Origin: Planctomycetaceae bacterium
Lineage (GTDB): Bacteria; Planctomycetota; Planctomycetia; Pirellulales; Pirellulaceae
Length of the DNA stretch: 64,000 nucleotides
NCBI GenBank assembly: GCA_020638995.1
Contig: JACKHM010000002.1
Span: forward strand, 2,108,001 to 2,172,000
Direction: 5' to 3'
The notes below the pieces were generated by a model. It was not told where the DNA came from and made no database searches. It saw nothing but the letters and a program-made list of their open reading frames with translations. Shown here piece after piece: positions 42,611 through 51,434 of this stretch. Within the stretch, counting starts at the first letter, position 1, and the number at the start of each line of letters is the position of its first letter. A program made the translations under genes and the position numbers.

Positions 42611-44185
42611 ATGTTTCGCTCCTGCGTTCTATTACTTTTCCTCTTCGTATCATCAGCGTCACTTGCGGCCGATCGCCCAAACATCCTCTTCATCTTCACC
42701 GACGATCATGCTCCGCACGCCATCGGTGCTTACGGTGGCCAACTGAAGGACCTAAACCCGACGCCCAACATCGACTCGTTGGCTCGACAGGGCATGTTGT
42801 TTCAGAACAGCTTCTGCACCAATTCGATCTGCGGGCCGAGCCGCGCGGTGATTCAAACGGGGAAGCATAACTTTATCAACGGATTCATGACTAATGGCGA
42901 TCGCTTTAACGGTGATCAACAGACGTTTCCCAAGTTGCTGCAGAAGGCTGGCTATCGCACAGCGATGATCGGCAAGTGGCATTTGGAGACGCGTCCGCAG
43001 GGCTATGACTTTTGGCAGGTGCTACCGGGACAAGGCGACTACTATAACCCGTTTTTCCTCACTCCAAACGGGCGCATTCAAGTCGAAGGCTACTGCACAG
43101 ACCTTGTTACGGATAAGGCGATCGAGTGGCTGAAAGAACAAGCCGACTCCGACAGACCATTCATGCTCATGTGCCAGCACAAGGCGCCTCACCGCACGTG
43201 GATGCCGGCGCTTCGGCATCTGACGCTATATGACGACGTCGAGATTCCCGAGCCCGCGACGCTGTTTGATAGGTGGGAAGATAACGCGAGCCCCGCACGT
43301 TATCAAGAAATGGAAATCGATCGTCATTTGCATCTCGTTGCCGATGTATTCGGACCGCGGCCAGAAGGCTTCGACATCAACAAAGAGAATACCGACCGCT
43401 CAGGCATCAAGAACATGGAGCGGATGACGCCTGACCAACTAGCGGCTTGGAATGCTGCTTACGGCCCGAAGAACGAAGCGTTGCTGAAAGCCGGCCTCTC
43501 GGGTAAAGATCTTGTTCGCTGGAAGTACCAACGCTACATCAAAAATTACTTGCGATGCGTTAAAGGCGTCGACGAAAGCGTTGGGCGGTTGATGCAGTAT
43601 TTGCATGATGCCGGTCTCGAGGACAACACGATTGTTATCTACTCATCCGACCAAGGCTTCTACCTTGGCGATCACGGTTGGTACGACAAGCGATGGATGT
43701 ACGAAGAGTCGTTCAAGATGCCGTTCATCGTAAAGTGGCCAGGGGTGATTAAGCCGGGTTCCGTCAACACCGAGTTGATTCAAAATCTAGACTATGCGGA
43801 GACATTTCTTGACATCGCGGGTGCGGCGATTCCCACCGACATGCAAGGCCGCTCTTTAGTTCCGCTGTTCAAGGGCGAAGATACGAATTGGCGAGATTCG
43901 CTGTACTACCACTATCACGAGTACCCTAGCGTTCACATGGTTGCCAAGCACTACGGAATTCGTACGAAACGGTACAAGCTCATTCGCTTTTATCAGTTCG
44001 ATGAATGGGAGTTTTATGACCTCGAAGCGGATCCCGAAGAACTGACCAATCAGTATTCCAATCCAGCGTACATGGAGGTCATTGCCGAACTGAAGGTGCA
44101 ACTCGAAGCGTCACGACACCAGTACGCCGACACCACAGATATCCGCGTAATGCCAACCGAGTGGCAAAAAAAGTTCCGACCGTAG
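42611..44185 (+). CDS. secreted sulfatase (arylsulfatase/glycan sulfatase type)
   Basis: A 524-residue sulfatase. The ATG at 42611 gives a signal peptide (MFRSCVLLLFLFVSSASLA), then RPNILFIFTDDHAPHAIGAYGG with the metal Asp31 and Asp32. Cys74 in CGPSR is the formylglycine site. MIGKWHLETRPQGYD and SDQGFYLGDHGWYDKRW complete the catalytic motifs. The overall size and the motif form GPSRAVIQTGKHNF differ from the sulfatase at 586 (CGASR), so they are from different subfamilies and may have different glycan substrates. The gap before it holds the 87-bp palindromic element. Confidence 0.94.
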   Translation: MFRSCVLLLFLFVSSASLAADRPNILFIFTDDHAPHAIGAYGGQLKDLNPTPNIDSLARQGMLFQNSFCTNSICGPSRAVIQTGKHNFINGFMTNGDRFNGDQQTFPKLLQKAGYRTAMIGKWHLETRPQGYDFWQVLPGQGDYYNPFFLTPNGRIQVEGYCTDLVTDKAIEWLKEQADSDRPFMLMCQHKAPHRTWMPALRHLTLYDDVEIPEPATLFDRWEDNASPARYQEMEIDRHLHLVADVFGPRPEGFDINKENTDRSGIKNMERMTPDQLAAWNAAYGPKNEALLKAGLSGKDLVRWKYQRYIKNYLRCVKGVDESVGRLMQYLHDAGLEDNTIVIYSSDQGFYLGDHGWYDKRWMYEESFKMPFIVKWPGVIKPGSVNTELIQNLDYAETFLDIAGAAIPTDMQGRSLVPLFKGEDTNWRDSLYYHYHEYPSVHMVAKHYGIRTKRYKLIRFYQFDEWEFYDLEADPEELTNQYSNPAYMEVIAELKVQLEASRHQYADTTDIRVMPTEWQKKFRP

Positions 44186-45132
44186 AACCACGGGTGTGGA
44201 GACATGGTGGGGCGATCTCCCCAAATGCCGTAAGTCGGCGACGGGCGACCAGGATGCCAAGAAATAAAAAACGGCCAATCGCGGAGGGGCAGAATCCGCG
44301 AAGGGCCTTACCTGGCAGGTGGGGCAGAAACCTGCTCAGGCTGAATTTCATTCTAGTTGGAGTCCAAACTTCTTCAACTACAAAGCAATAGAATTGTCGA
44401 ATATCTTTCTGCAACTACGTGCGAATCAGCCATCGTCCCGGTACAACCGTCACATATTTCGACGCTAACGGCTATTCAGGCTATTCGTTAAACCAAGCTG
44501 TTGCCGAGCTTTGTCGACTGCGGCCAATCAAGTTTCCTGTTCGCCTGCAAGCATTTCCTGGACAGAAGAAGTTTGCCTGCCTCGTGAAATAAGACGAGCA
44601 CCACATTAACCCCTCCACTCCAGGACCCCTCAATCATACCGGCGCCACCGTCGCCTGAAGGTTGCCGGACGTTCGACCGGAATGCTCATAGGCGGGCGCT
44701 GATCATCATATATTAAGTCGCTGACATTCAACTCCAGAGTTTGGATCAAATTCTCCTGATACCAGCGAACTTCCGCGAGATGTTCGAGATTCTGCACAAC
44801 ATCGTTCCGTGGCGTTTTCGGATTGCAAGCAACCTCTTCGATTCTTCCGGTATCGACCGCCATCACGAATCGCGAGCTGAAGCTTCGTCGCAACACCCTA
44901 AACGGCGTTTTTACTCGCACCGCAGAGCCGTCGCGATGTTTTTTAAACCCAAGTCGCCGTCACGTTGCTTCTCAGCAATGCTTAAATGCTGGCGTTTTGT
45001 CACAATCTTCGCATGATTTAGCGAAACAAGTTTCGATTTGTTAGGGTTCCATTGCCATCGGCAGGAAACCTGTTTCGGATGAGGCATCTACAAGCCCGTG
45101 ATGCGAGGCATCCCTTGCGAGGAACGAAAAAT
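44186..45132. other. long stretch with little coding content
   Basis: Between the sulfatase and the PQQ-type gene I see no convincing gene, apart from a possible 96-residue ORF at 44630. A short palindrome CGAAAC-AA-GTTTCG lies at 45022-45035, about 100 bases before the PQQ-type start, and could be an operator. Confidence 0.5.
44630..44920 (-). CDS. possible small hypothetical protein
   Basis: A 96-codon minus-strand frame in an otherwise empty region. The middle (TPRNDVVQNLEHLAEVRWYQENLIQTLELNV) has amphipathic helix-like composition and mixed charge, unlike shadow frames. No family is recognised, no strong ribosome-binding site is evident, and it may be spurious or a fragment. Confidence 0.27.
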   Translation of the reverse strand: MRVKTPFRVLRRSFSSRFVMAVDTGRIEEVACNPKTPRNDVVQNLEHLAEVRWYQENLIQTLELNVSDLIYDDQRPPMSIPVERPATFRRRWRRYD

Positions 45133-46512
45133 ATGTGCAAGTCAGGTTTTCGCGGAGTGATGGTCGTCATTACCTCGTTGCTATTCTGTCACACGCCTCC
45201 AGCAACCGCTGCTGACTGGACTAGATTCCGAGGACCGAACGGGTCTGGCGTTAGTCAAGATACGGCCACCGTACCCACAACCTTCAGCAACTCGGAAAAC
45301 CTAAAGTGGAAAGTTAGGTTGCCAGGACCTGGATCGTCCAGCCCAATCATTGTTGGCGATCGCGTCTTCGTGACTTGTTGGACCGGATACGGCGTCGACC
45401 GAGGCAACCCCGGTGATCAAAAAGACCTACGCCGACATTTGATCTGCATCGATCGGAACAACGGCAAGACGATTTGGTCGAAGGCGGTTGAGCCCGTGTT
45501 GCCGGAAGATAACTATGGCGGCATGTTCGCCGAACATGGCTATGCCTCGCATACGCCCGTCTCGGACGGTGAGCGAATCTATGTCTATTTTGGCAAGAGC
45601 GGCGCGTTCGCGTTTGACATGGACGGCAATCAGCTCTGGCAAACCAAGATCGGCACAGAGTCGGACCCGCGTGGCTGGGGTTCCGCGTCGAGCCCGGTTC
45701 TATACAAGGACACGGTCATCGTTACCGCAAGTGCCGAGAGTCAAGCCGTCGTCGCTTTAGACAAAAAGACCGGCAAAGAAGTATGGCGACAAGAGGCAGC
45801 AGGGTTAAGTTCTACCTGGGGTACACCAGTTATAGTCAAGGTGGACGAAGAACGAATCGACCTGGTACTGGGAGTGCCTTACGAGTTTTGGGCTTTCAAC
45901 CCCGACGACGGCAAGCTGCGATGGTACTGCGAAGTGATGGAGACGGATTCCTATTGTTCCAGCGTTGTCACCGACGGCGGAATCGTTTACGGCATCGAAG
46001 GACGCGGCGGCGGCTCGATTGCCGTTCGCGCTGGCGGGAAAGGTAATGTCACCGATTCTAACGTCGTTTGGACGGGGCGCGATTCGAATCGAATTGGCAC
46101 ACCCATCATCTACGAAGGTCGGATCTACTTCTTCTCGGGCGGCATTGCAAACTGTATCGATGCCAAAACCGGAAAGGAAGTGTTTCAGTCGCGACTGACG
46201 GGAGCATCAGGTCGTTCGCAGAACCGTAGCGGAGGGCAAGCAGGCGGCAGCCAACTCGCTGGCGGTCGAGGGCGACGCGGTGGTGGCGGGATGGGCGGCG
46301 ACTATGCTTCACCGATCATTGCCGACGGAAAAATCTACTTCACCTCCCGATCTGGTGACATCTTCGTGTTAAAAGCGACTGACACATTCGAGCAACTCGC
46401 GACCAATCGCGTGACCAACGACTCCGAAGACTTCAGTGCCACTCCCGCGGTCAGCGATGGACAACTCTTCATTCGATCCAGCAAACACCTGTACTGCTTT
46501 GCCGCGCCGTAA
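45133..46512 (+). CDS. secreted PQQ-like beta-propeller protein
   Basis: A 459-residue exported protein. GAGGAACG precedes the ATG at 45133 and a signal peptide follows (GVMVVITSLLFCHTPPATAA). WTRFRGPNGSGVSQD is a hallmark of the planctomycete PQQ-binding-like repeat family, and blades of the form LICIDRNNGKTIWSK, AFDMDGNQLWQTKIG and VALDKKTGKEVW recur. Dehydrogenase active-site residues are not evident, so it may be a BamB-like scaffold or a binding protein rather than a PQQ enzyme. Near residue 385 is a Gly/Arg-rich loop (GGRGRRGGGGMGGDY). Confidence 0.88.
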   Translation: MCKSGFRGVMVVITSLLFCHTPPATAADWTRFRGPNGSGVSQDTATVPTTFSNSENLKWKVRLPGPGSSSPIIVGDRVFVTCWTGYGVDRGNPGDQKDLRRHLICIDRNNGKTIWSKAVEPVLPEDNYGGMFAEHGYASHTPVSDGERIYVYFGKSGAFAFDMDGNQLWQTKIGTESDPRGWGSASSPVLYKDTVIVTASAESQAVVALDKKTGKEVWRQEAAGLSSTWGTPVIVKVDEERIDLVLGVPYEFWAFNPDDGKLRWYCEVMETDSYCSSVVTDGGIVYGIEGRGGGSIAVRAGGKGNVTDSNVVWTGRDSNRIGTPIIYEGRIYFFSGGIANCIDAKTGKEVFQSRLTGASGRSQNRSGGQAGGSQLAGGRGRRGGGGMGGDYASPIIADGKIYFTSRSGDIFVLKATDTFEQLATNRVTNDSEDFSATPAVSDGQLFIRSSKHLYCFAAP

Positions 46513-46570
46513 CGCTGGCTGAGAGAAGAACGGCGGACATACTAGAAGCGGTTTCAAAACCTTAGGAGGT

Positions 46571-46680
46571 TGTGTGGCACGGTCAGAGCGACGCGATGGG
46601 CGTGGAGGTGTGAGGCAAATACAAGCCCACCGAGCCACTTGCCCTGCACTCCAGCCACGCCCGGCGGTGAGTCGCATGCC
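46571..46680. repeat. dispersed palindromic repeat, copy 1 (degenerate)
   Basis: This copy shares TGTGTGGCACG-, CAGAGCGA-GCGATGGGCGTGGA and GTGAGGCAAAT with the one at 46806. The right end is eroded and lacks the closing GGGCGTGCCAC. Confidence 0.72.
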
Positions 46681-46774
46681 GAGTCGCGACCAGCATGTTA
46701 CAGATGCAAATATGCTAAAAGACAACCACCAATCATCAAATTCCCATTGATGTCCAAGGAGTGAAAGAAGAGTG

Positions 46775-46795
46775 CAGGGTTACAACCCGGCCTAC
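46775..46795. repeat. REP-like half element related to the one at 24528
   Basis: The hairpin GGGTT-acAACCC and the following GGCCTAC share the 12 bases AACCCGGCCTAC (46784-46795) exactly with 24584-24595. It is a single half, not a paired unit, and lies in non-coding DNA between the two copies of a different repeat. Confidence 0.6.
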
Positions 46796-46805
46796 TCGAC
46801 TCGAC

Positions 46806-46922
46806 TGTGTGGCACGCCCAGAGCGAAGCGATGGGCGTGGAGCTGTGAGGCAAATCTAAGCTCACCTAGCAAGTTGACCTGCGCTCCAGCCACGCCCTTC
46901 GAAGACTCAGGGCGTGCCACCC
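46806..46922. repeat. dispersed palindromic repeat, copy 2 (intact ends)
   Basis: The ends are inverted repeats GTGGCACGCCC (46809-46819) and GGGCGTGCCAC (46910-46920). An inner hairpin CGCCCA/TGGGCG surrounds GAGCGAAGCGA. The whole unit is 112 bp and matches the degenerate copy 235 bp upstream. Confidence 0.8.
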
Positions 46923-46946
46923 GACCCGCCAAAGAAGGCATTGCGA

Positions 46947-47156
46947 TTAAGTTTGATCCGATTGGTGGCTCCGGTTCACGTAATTGTTCGTCGTGGCGGT
47001 TGGCGTGCAGCGACGTGGCGGAAGTGATATGACCTCATGTCCACTTAGACCTTGACGTTCCCGGACATCCGTTGCAATGCGATGTACGTCGTTATCGAAT
47101 TTGGCAGCTAGTCGCCGTTTGATCGTAAGAATCTCATCGTTCGGATCAGGAATCAT
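46947..47156 (-). CDS. small partner protein of the PIN toxin
   Basis: A 69-residue protein whose ATG lies within the last codons of the PIN gene (11-bp overlap), so translation is probably coupled. The sequence DEILTIKRRLAAKFDNDVHRIATDVRERQGLSGHEVISLPPRR has the shape (EVRxIRDxxAAxFxxDxxAI...FVSLPPRR) of the short proteins encoded directly after this kind of PIN gene in cyanobacteria and planctomycetes. They are candidate antitoxins of unproven function. The C-terminal 20 residues, rich in Thr and Asn, look like an unconserved tail. Confidence 0.75.
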   Translation of the reverse strand: MIPDPNDEILTIKRRLAAKFDNDVHRIATDVRERQGLSGHEVISLPPRRCTPTATTNNYVNRSHQSDQT

Positions 47157-47628
47157 TTTCAGTCACCTTAAGTTGTTCAGGAGTGCAGATGACGGGCGGA
47201 ATAAAACCGGCGTCTCTGCATGTTCCGGCAATCTGAGCTTGCAAGTGCGGATTGAGAATATGCTTGAAGTTCCACGTCGCTATGAATTGTACACCGTTTG
47301 TAGCAGCAGTTGCGATGTGCAATGCATCTCGCGGTTCCGACGCAGGTACTGCTTTGCGCTCAATCAATAGTTCTGCAAGCATTTCCGCATCACTAGACTC
47401 GTTTAACAGCGGGATGCCGTTGAGGATGTCGAGCCTCTCTCTTGCGGCTGCCGGGTCTCCGTCGCCGCATTCGTCCAATGTGAGCCGAGACGTGACAATT
47501 TGATAGAGCGACGTTGCTGTGGCCCACCATTCACGTGTAATCCGTTGCCGTGATGCGATGTTTGCATCGGGGTGTAGCCGACCAGCAATGTTCCCTATGA
47601 CGGTCGTTTCAACATAAACAATGTCCAT
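47146..47628 (-). CDS. PIN-domain protein, VapC-type toxin candidate
   Basis: A 160-residue PIN nuclease. VYVETTVIGNIAGR at the start, RITREWWATA, TSRLTLDECGDGDPAAARERLDIL and the later EPRDALHIATAATNGVQFIATWNFKHI carry acidic residues of the metal site (Glu7, Glu/Asp in the middle, Asp in the DALH motif) in the family form. VapC-type toxins cut RNA, often tRNA or rRNA. In this subgroup the partner gene lies downstream, and the overlapping 69-residue protein takes that place. The pair lies between palindromic repeats and an IS91-like remnant, typical of accessory DNA. Confidence 0.85.
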   Translation of the reverse strand: MDIVYVETTVIGNIAGRLHPDANIASRQRITREWWATATSLYQIVTSRLTLDECGDGDPAAARERLDILNGIPLLNESSDAEMLAELLIERKAVPASEPRDALHIATAATNGVQFIATWNFKHILNPHLQAQIAGTCRDAGFIPPVICTPEQLKVTENDS

Positions 47629-48027
47629 CGAGGCATCCTATCACGACGAACGTTTAAGTTAACCTAGACTGAGCGGACCAGGGGAGGGCCGCGGATTTAT
47701 TGTAGTTGGTGCGAAGCGGTGAAGACAATCGCGAGAGATGCAACGTAGCTCAGTGTAGGTTCAACGCATTGTTGAACTGGCCGCGGACCACGCTGCGGAC
47801 GCTCGCGGTGCCGCCCCCGTCGCTCCTCTTTTTCTTGGGGATTGCTACACGCCCCATGCAACCCCGCGTCCCAACCAGCCGCCGCCCGCCGCTTCCCCAC
47901 GCGAAGGTCGAGCGGCATGAGAAGTCTTGCGCTGCACGCTGCCGTGTCCGCGCGCAACTCCAGCGCCGCAGACCAGCGTCCGTTTTCACAAAAAAACAAG
48001 TTGTCAAATTACTTGCGAAGTGCTCCT
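47629..48027. other. GC-rich gap, possibly the 3' flank of the IS91-like element
   Basis: No gene is convincing here. A 7-bp-armed hairpin GTTCAAC/GTTGAAC lies at 47759-47777 next to GTTC, the kind of target tetranucleotide seen at IS91-like ends, so the 3' boundary of the element may lie near 47700-47780. A poly-A run of 7 occurs near 47990. Confidence 0.45.
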
Positions 48028-49150
48028 TCATGCGACGCCTCGTTGATCGCCAGCAGCAAGCGAAGTGGGCGGCGAACGTCCGCCTAACAAAGGACGCTCC
48101 AGCGAATGACTACCCGGCGAATGACTGGGACGAACGCTAATGGTCACGCGAAAACATTCCAACCGCTCGCCGCACACCGGACAACAAGCCGCAGCGCCAC
48201 GGCCCATCGATGCACACAGCGTTTGCCAGTCCACCTGCGGCGGTTGCTCCGCCAACGGTGCTTGACCCAAAGCCGCCCGCGCCGCCGGTAAACGCGAATG
48301 ACGGTTGCTGCTGTACAAGCCGTAACCGCGGACCGTATGAAAACCCTTGGGCGGCACGTGCTCCAATAAGCGGCGTTGAAACTCGTCCACCGGCAGCGAA
48401 GTCACTGCACGCCGACCGCGTGCTTCGCCGCCCGACGAACTGACTCGCTGACGAAAGTACACCCGACCGTCACGCAGCGACACCAGCCGCCCGTTGCCGA
48501 TCGGGCCGCCCTTCAAGTAACGAGCCAGGTACGTCGCCACGCCCACGCCGTGATCGTAACGCTCCAGGATCTTCACGTTCCAAGTCACTCGCCCCACGCG
48601 GTTCAGCAAGCTCCGCACGCCAGCTTCCGTCATGTTCGGAGGCAACTCCAACGCGCCCCGCTCCAAGGCCCGCAACAGCAACTTCCGAAAGCGGCCGCGA
48701 AACACACGCATCAAAACTTCCCGCGGCAACAGGCACGACTTCTTCACCGCCCGCCATGGGCCGTCCGCCGTCAAGCCGCCCGCCGTCACTAAAATGTGCA
48801 GATGAACGTGTTCGGCCAAGGTCTGGCTCCACGTGTGAAGCGCCGCCAGCATGCCGATCTTGGCGCCCAGGTACCGCTCGTCCGACAACAGTTCCTCGAG
48901 CGACCACGTGGCTGCCGCAAACAGCAAGTTGGCGAACAGCCGCTTGTTGAAACGCCACAACGGCGACAGATCGTGCGGCGTCGTGAACACGGTATGATAA
49001 TGCGAGCAGTCCAGCAACTGCTCCTTCCACTGCAGCAGCCACCGTTCACGCTCCAGCGACGCACACTGCGGGCAAGCGCGATGGCGGCACGAGTTGTACT
49101 CTTCGCTCCGCGGTAGCCATCCCCGACATGCCACGTAAGTCCGTACCGCG
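47690..49150 (-). mobile_element. remnant of an IS91-like element
   Basis: This covers the transposase and its GC-rich 3' flank. Both borders are estimates: the left from a hairpin near 47760, the right from the MauG stop codon at 49155. No inverted repeats or target duplications were found, as expected for IS91-type elements. Confidence 0.5.
48028..49134 (-). pseudogene. IS91-like HUH/Y1 transposase, N-terminus truncated
   Basis: A 368-codon frame encoding most of an IS91/IS801-type rolling-circle transposase. It holds EYNSCRHRACPQCASLERERW (second half of the N-terminal zinc ribbon), HTVFTTPHDL, GMLAALHTWSQTLAEHVHLHILVTAGG with the metal-binding HLH and YDHGVGVATYLARYLKGGPIG with the candidate nucleophilic Tyr. 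The family start, about 45 residues including the first Cys pair, is missing: the frame begins with a GTG directly before ACRGW. The next gene's stop lies 21 bp upstream, so deletion or insertion has joined the element to the MauG gene. The active-site part is intact, but movement is unlikely without the full ribbon. Confidence 0.85.
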
Positions 49151-49154
49151 CGTC

Positions 49155-50153
49155 CTACTCGGGTAACTCGGGTCGCGTTATATGAGGCAGCTTGCCGGAT
49201 AATGTACGCAGAAACGCGACGAGACTGTCGATATCGGAGAAGCTGCTATCCAGACGAGGTTCGATGTCCAGCGGCTGTCCCTCCGGCGAAGCTTTGGGCA
49301 CGCCGCGAAAGTAGAACATGACGACGTCATAAAGTGTTTCGAGCGAACCGTCGTGCATATAAGGTGCCGTTTCGGCGATGTTGCGCAGCGAGGGGGTTCG
49401 AAATCGGTGGTTGTCTTCTGCATCGTTCGTGATCAGTCCCCGGCCCTTGTCTCCCCACGAGGCTCCGATGCGATAAAACTTGCCGTCGCTTAGCAACGGG
49501 CCGTGATGGCATCGGATACACCCGGCGTCTCCTATAAACAACTCCATTCCGCGTTTCGCCTCGTCAGAAATCGCATCGTCATCACCAGCAAGATAACGAT
49601 CAAACGGAGAAGGATCTGTGACGAGTGTCCTTTGGAATGCAGCCAAGGCCTTGGCGATGGCATCACAAGTCGCAGCCGTTCCAAACACTTCTTGGAAGCT
49701 CTGACGATAGCCCTCGACTTCGTTCAGTTCTCGCTCGAGTTCGTCAAGGTCCTGGTTCATCTCGACCGACGACTCGATTGGTCCCAATGCTTGCTCTTCC
49801 AGCGAGGCCGCGCGGCCATCCCAAAAGAAGCTTGAAAACAAGCCGACATTGGCGAGGCCTTGCGTGTTTCTCGTCAGTGGCTTGCCGCCATGCCCGAGCG
49901 ATTTCTCCGATCCGTCGGCAAACGCCTTCTCGGGAAGGTGGCACGTCGCACAACTCATCGTGTTGTCGCCCGAGAGTCGAGGGTCGAAAAAGAGTCGCTT
50001 GCCAAGTGCGACCTTGGGGGCGGTGGTCGGATTCTCCGGAGGAGACGGAATCTCGGCGGGCAAGGGTGTTAACGTCGGTGTTGGCGCGTCTGCGGAAACT
50101 ACGCCAGGTGCCGTCGCCGTCAGAAGCAGGACAATTGTGAAAGGGCGGGTCAT
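49155..50153 (-). CDS. di-heme cytochrome c peroxidase / MauG-family protein (second copy)
   Basis: A 332-residue exported di-heme protein. The ATG at 50153 is followed by a signal (TIVLLLTATAPGVVSADA) and a Pro/Thr-rich linker, then LGKRLFFDPRLSGDNTMSCATCH with the first CxxCH, and CIRCHHGPLLSDGKF with the second. ETAPYMHDGSLETLYDVVMFY is the conserved stretch. It is related to the copy at 39013 but not close in sequence. AGAG precedes the start. The transposase remnant directly abuts its 3' end, and no other redox gene is adjacent. Confidence 0.92.
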   Translation of the reverse strand: MTRPFTIVLLLTATAPGVVSADAPTPTLTPLPAEIPSPPENPTTAPKVALGKRLFFDPRLSGDNTMSCATCHLPEKAFADGSEKSLGHGGKPLTRNTQGLANVGLFSSFFWDGRAASLEEQALGPIESSVEMNQDLDELERELNEVEGYRQSFQEVFGTAATCDAIAKALAAFQRTLVTDPSPFDRYLAGDDDAISDEAKRGMELFIGDAGCIRCHHGPLLSDGKFYRIGASWGDKGRGLITNDAEDNHRFRTPSLRNIAETAPYMHDGSLETLYDVVMFYFRGVPKASPEGQPLDIEPRLDSSFSDIDSLVAFLRTLSGKLPHITRPELPE

Positions 50154-50323
50154 GGGCAACTCTCTTGGTTGGGCTCGCCGATATTATGAGTCGACTGCCT
50201 GTCCATGACAAACGACCTTCGCCGCCTTGGCTCGCTGGCGACAGGCAACTCCCTACGAGAGACTTGCCGAAATGGGGATCTTGATTAGGGTAGAAGATAA
50301 GAACCGGCAAAGAGGAGACGGCG

Positions 50324-50530
50324 ATGCGGCTACAAACCGGGCAATGTTATGTACTCTGGTCTGAGCAAATTGTGAAGCTTTGCGAGCGTCTGGACGAAAC
50401 TCGGTGGGTGGCAGTCTTCTGGGATCGTGCGGAAGGATTGTGGTCGGTTTCCGTCTATGCCATTGACGAGCATTTGATCAACTCCTCGGTGACCGATCCT
50501 CAACAACTTGCACAGCGTCACACCGGCTGA
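50324..50530 (+). CDS. small conserved-looking hypothetical protein
   Basis: A 68-residue protein with a good ribosome-binding site (GAGGAG, 6 bases before ATG). RWVAVFWDRAEGLWSVSVYAIDEHLI has alternating hydrophobic pattern suggesting a small beta-sheet domain. No family is recognised and no signal peptide is seen. It is divergent from the MauG gene. Confidence 0.6.
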   Translation: MRLQTGQCYVLWSEQIVKLCERLDETRWVAVFWDRAEGLWSVSVYAIDEHLINSSVTDPQQLAQRHTG

Positions 50531-50693
50531 CCATTGCGATTCACGCAGGTCACGACTTCCCCACCGACCACCCGGCTAGACCGACACCCTGTCCTGACGT
50601 ATGACTGATGGTAAGGTGTCGGCGGATTGTGGTATCTGTCGCAGCCCATTAGCCATGTGCGTAGCTTTCGTTTGTTTCGTGGTTCAAAGGTCG

Positions 50694-51146
50694 ATGCGTT
50701 ACGATCACACTCAGCAAGCGCCGTTCTATTTATTGCTGGCTGCGGTTGCGAGTGCTTCGTTGGTTGCGGCTTGGTGGATACCTGCACCAGTAGCCCGATT
50801 CAGTGCCGCTTCCGGTGGAGGTCTCGCGGCGATCCTCGCACTCTCGTTTCGTCACTTGACAGTTCGCGATGAAGGAGATGACTTGCTGATCTGCTTCGGT
50901 CCACTGCCGATCTTCAAGCGACGCATTCGATACACCGATATCAAACGCGCCGAGCAGACTCAATCCTCGTGGCTCGATGGATGGGGAATTCACATCAGTC
51001 CCAGCGGTGGGTGGACGTGGAATCTGTGGGGGTTTGATTGCGTCGATTTATACCTGACCCGCGGTCGAAAACTCCGAGTGGGAACAAACGACCCTTCCGA
51101 GCTAACTGCATATGTGAAACAACGCATTGCACCTACAAAATCTTAA
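50694..51146 (+). CDS. small membrane protein of unknown function
   Basis: A 150-residue protein with two hydrophobic segments near its start (FYLLLAAVASASLVAAWWI and FSAASGGGLAAILALSF) and a soluble C-terminal part (DLLICFGPLPIFKRRIRYTDIKRAEQT, LYLTRGRKLRVGTNDPSELTAYVKQ) that looks like the bacterial PH-like domain often attached to two helices. The ATG at 50694 with AAAGGTCG is preferred over an upstream start at 50601. The S4-domain gene follows 10 bp after the stop. Confidence 0.75.
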   Translation: MRYDHTQQAPFYLLLAAVASASLVAAWWIPAPVARFSAASGGGLAAILALSFRHLTVRDEGDDLLICFGPLPIFKRRIRYTDIKRAEQTQSSWLDGWGIHISPSGGWTWNLWGFDCVDLYLTRGRKLRVGTNDPSELTAYVKQRIAPTKS

Positions 51147-51156
51147 AGGACACCAC

Positions 51157-51384
51157 TTGGGACAAGACACCATTTCTTCGCACACAGAGCCGATTCGGCT
51201 CGATCAATTTCTAAAATTCACGGGGCTGGCCGAAACCGGTGGCCACGCCAAGCTTCTGATTCAAAACGGCGAGATCCAAGTCAACGGTGAAGTCGAAACT
51301 CGTCGGCGCCGAAAGCTACATCCAACCGACATCGTTGCTTTTTGCGGTAATACATTGGTCGTAGCCGATTACGTAAAATCGTAA
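51157..51384 (+). CDS. S4-domain RNA-binding protein, YbcJ-like
   Basis: A 75-residue protein that is almost only an S4 RNA-binding domain: IRLDQFLKFTGLAETGGHAKLLIQNGEIQVNGEVETRRRRKLHPTDIV. It matches the YbcJ/YaaA type of single-domain S4 proteins, thought to bind structured RNA, probably ribosomal. The likely start is a TTG at 51157, placed about 7 bases after AAAGGA, which itself lies at the preceding gene's stop; an ATG at 51127 inside that gene is also in frame. Coupling to the membrane protein is likely. Confidence 0.85.
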   Translation: MGQDTISSHTEPIRLDQFLKFTGLAETGGHAKLLIQNGEIQVNGEVETRRRRKLHPTDIVAFCGNTLVVADYVKS

Positions 51385-51434
51385 CAGCATCGAGTAGACG
51401 CACTCGTATCGCAAACGCACCGCCATCACAGAAG

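Noticed and set aside
47740..47780. Sequence resembling a tRNA D-arm and TFC-type element (GTAGCTCAG then GGTTCAA)
   Set aside because: No acceptor stem, anticodon arm or CCA end can be folded around it; it is a chance match next to a small hairpin.
47697..48140. Overlapping frames in the GC-rich gap next to the transposase
   Set aside because: All are rich in Arg and Cys with no domain; they reflect base composition.
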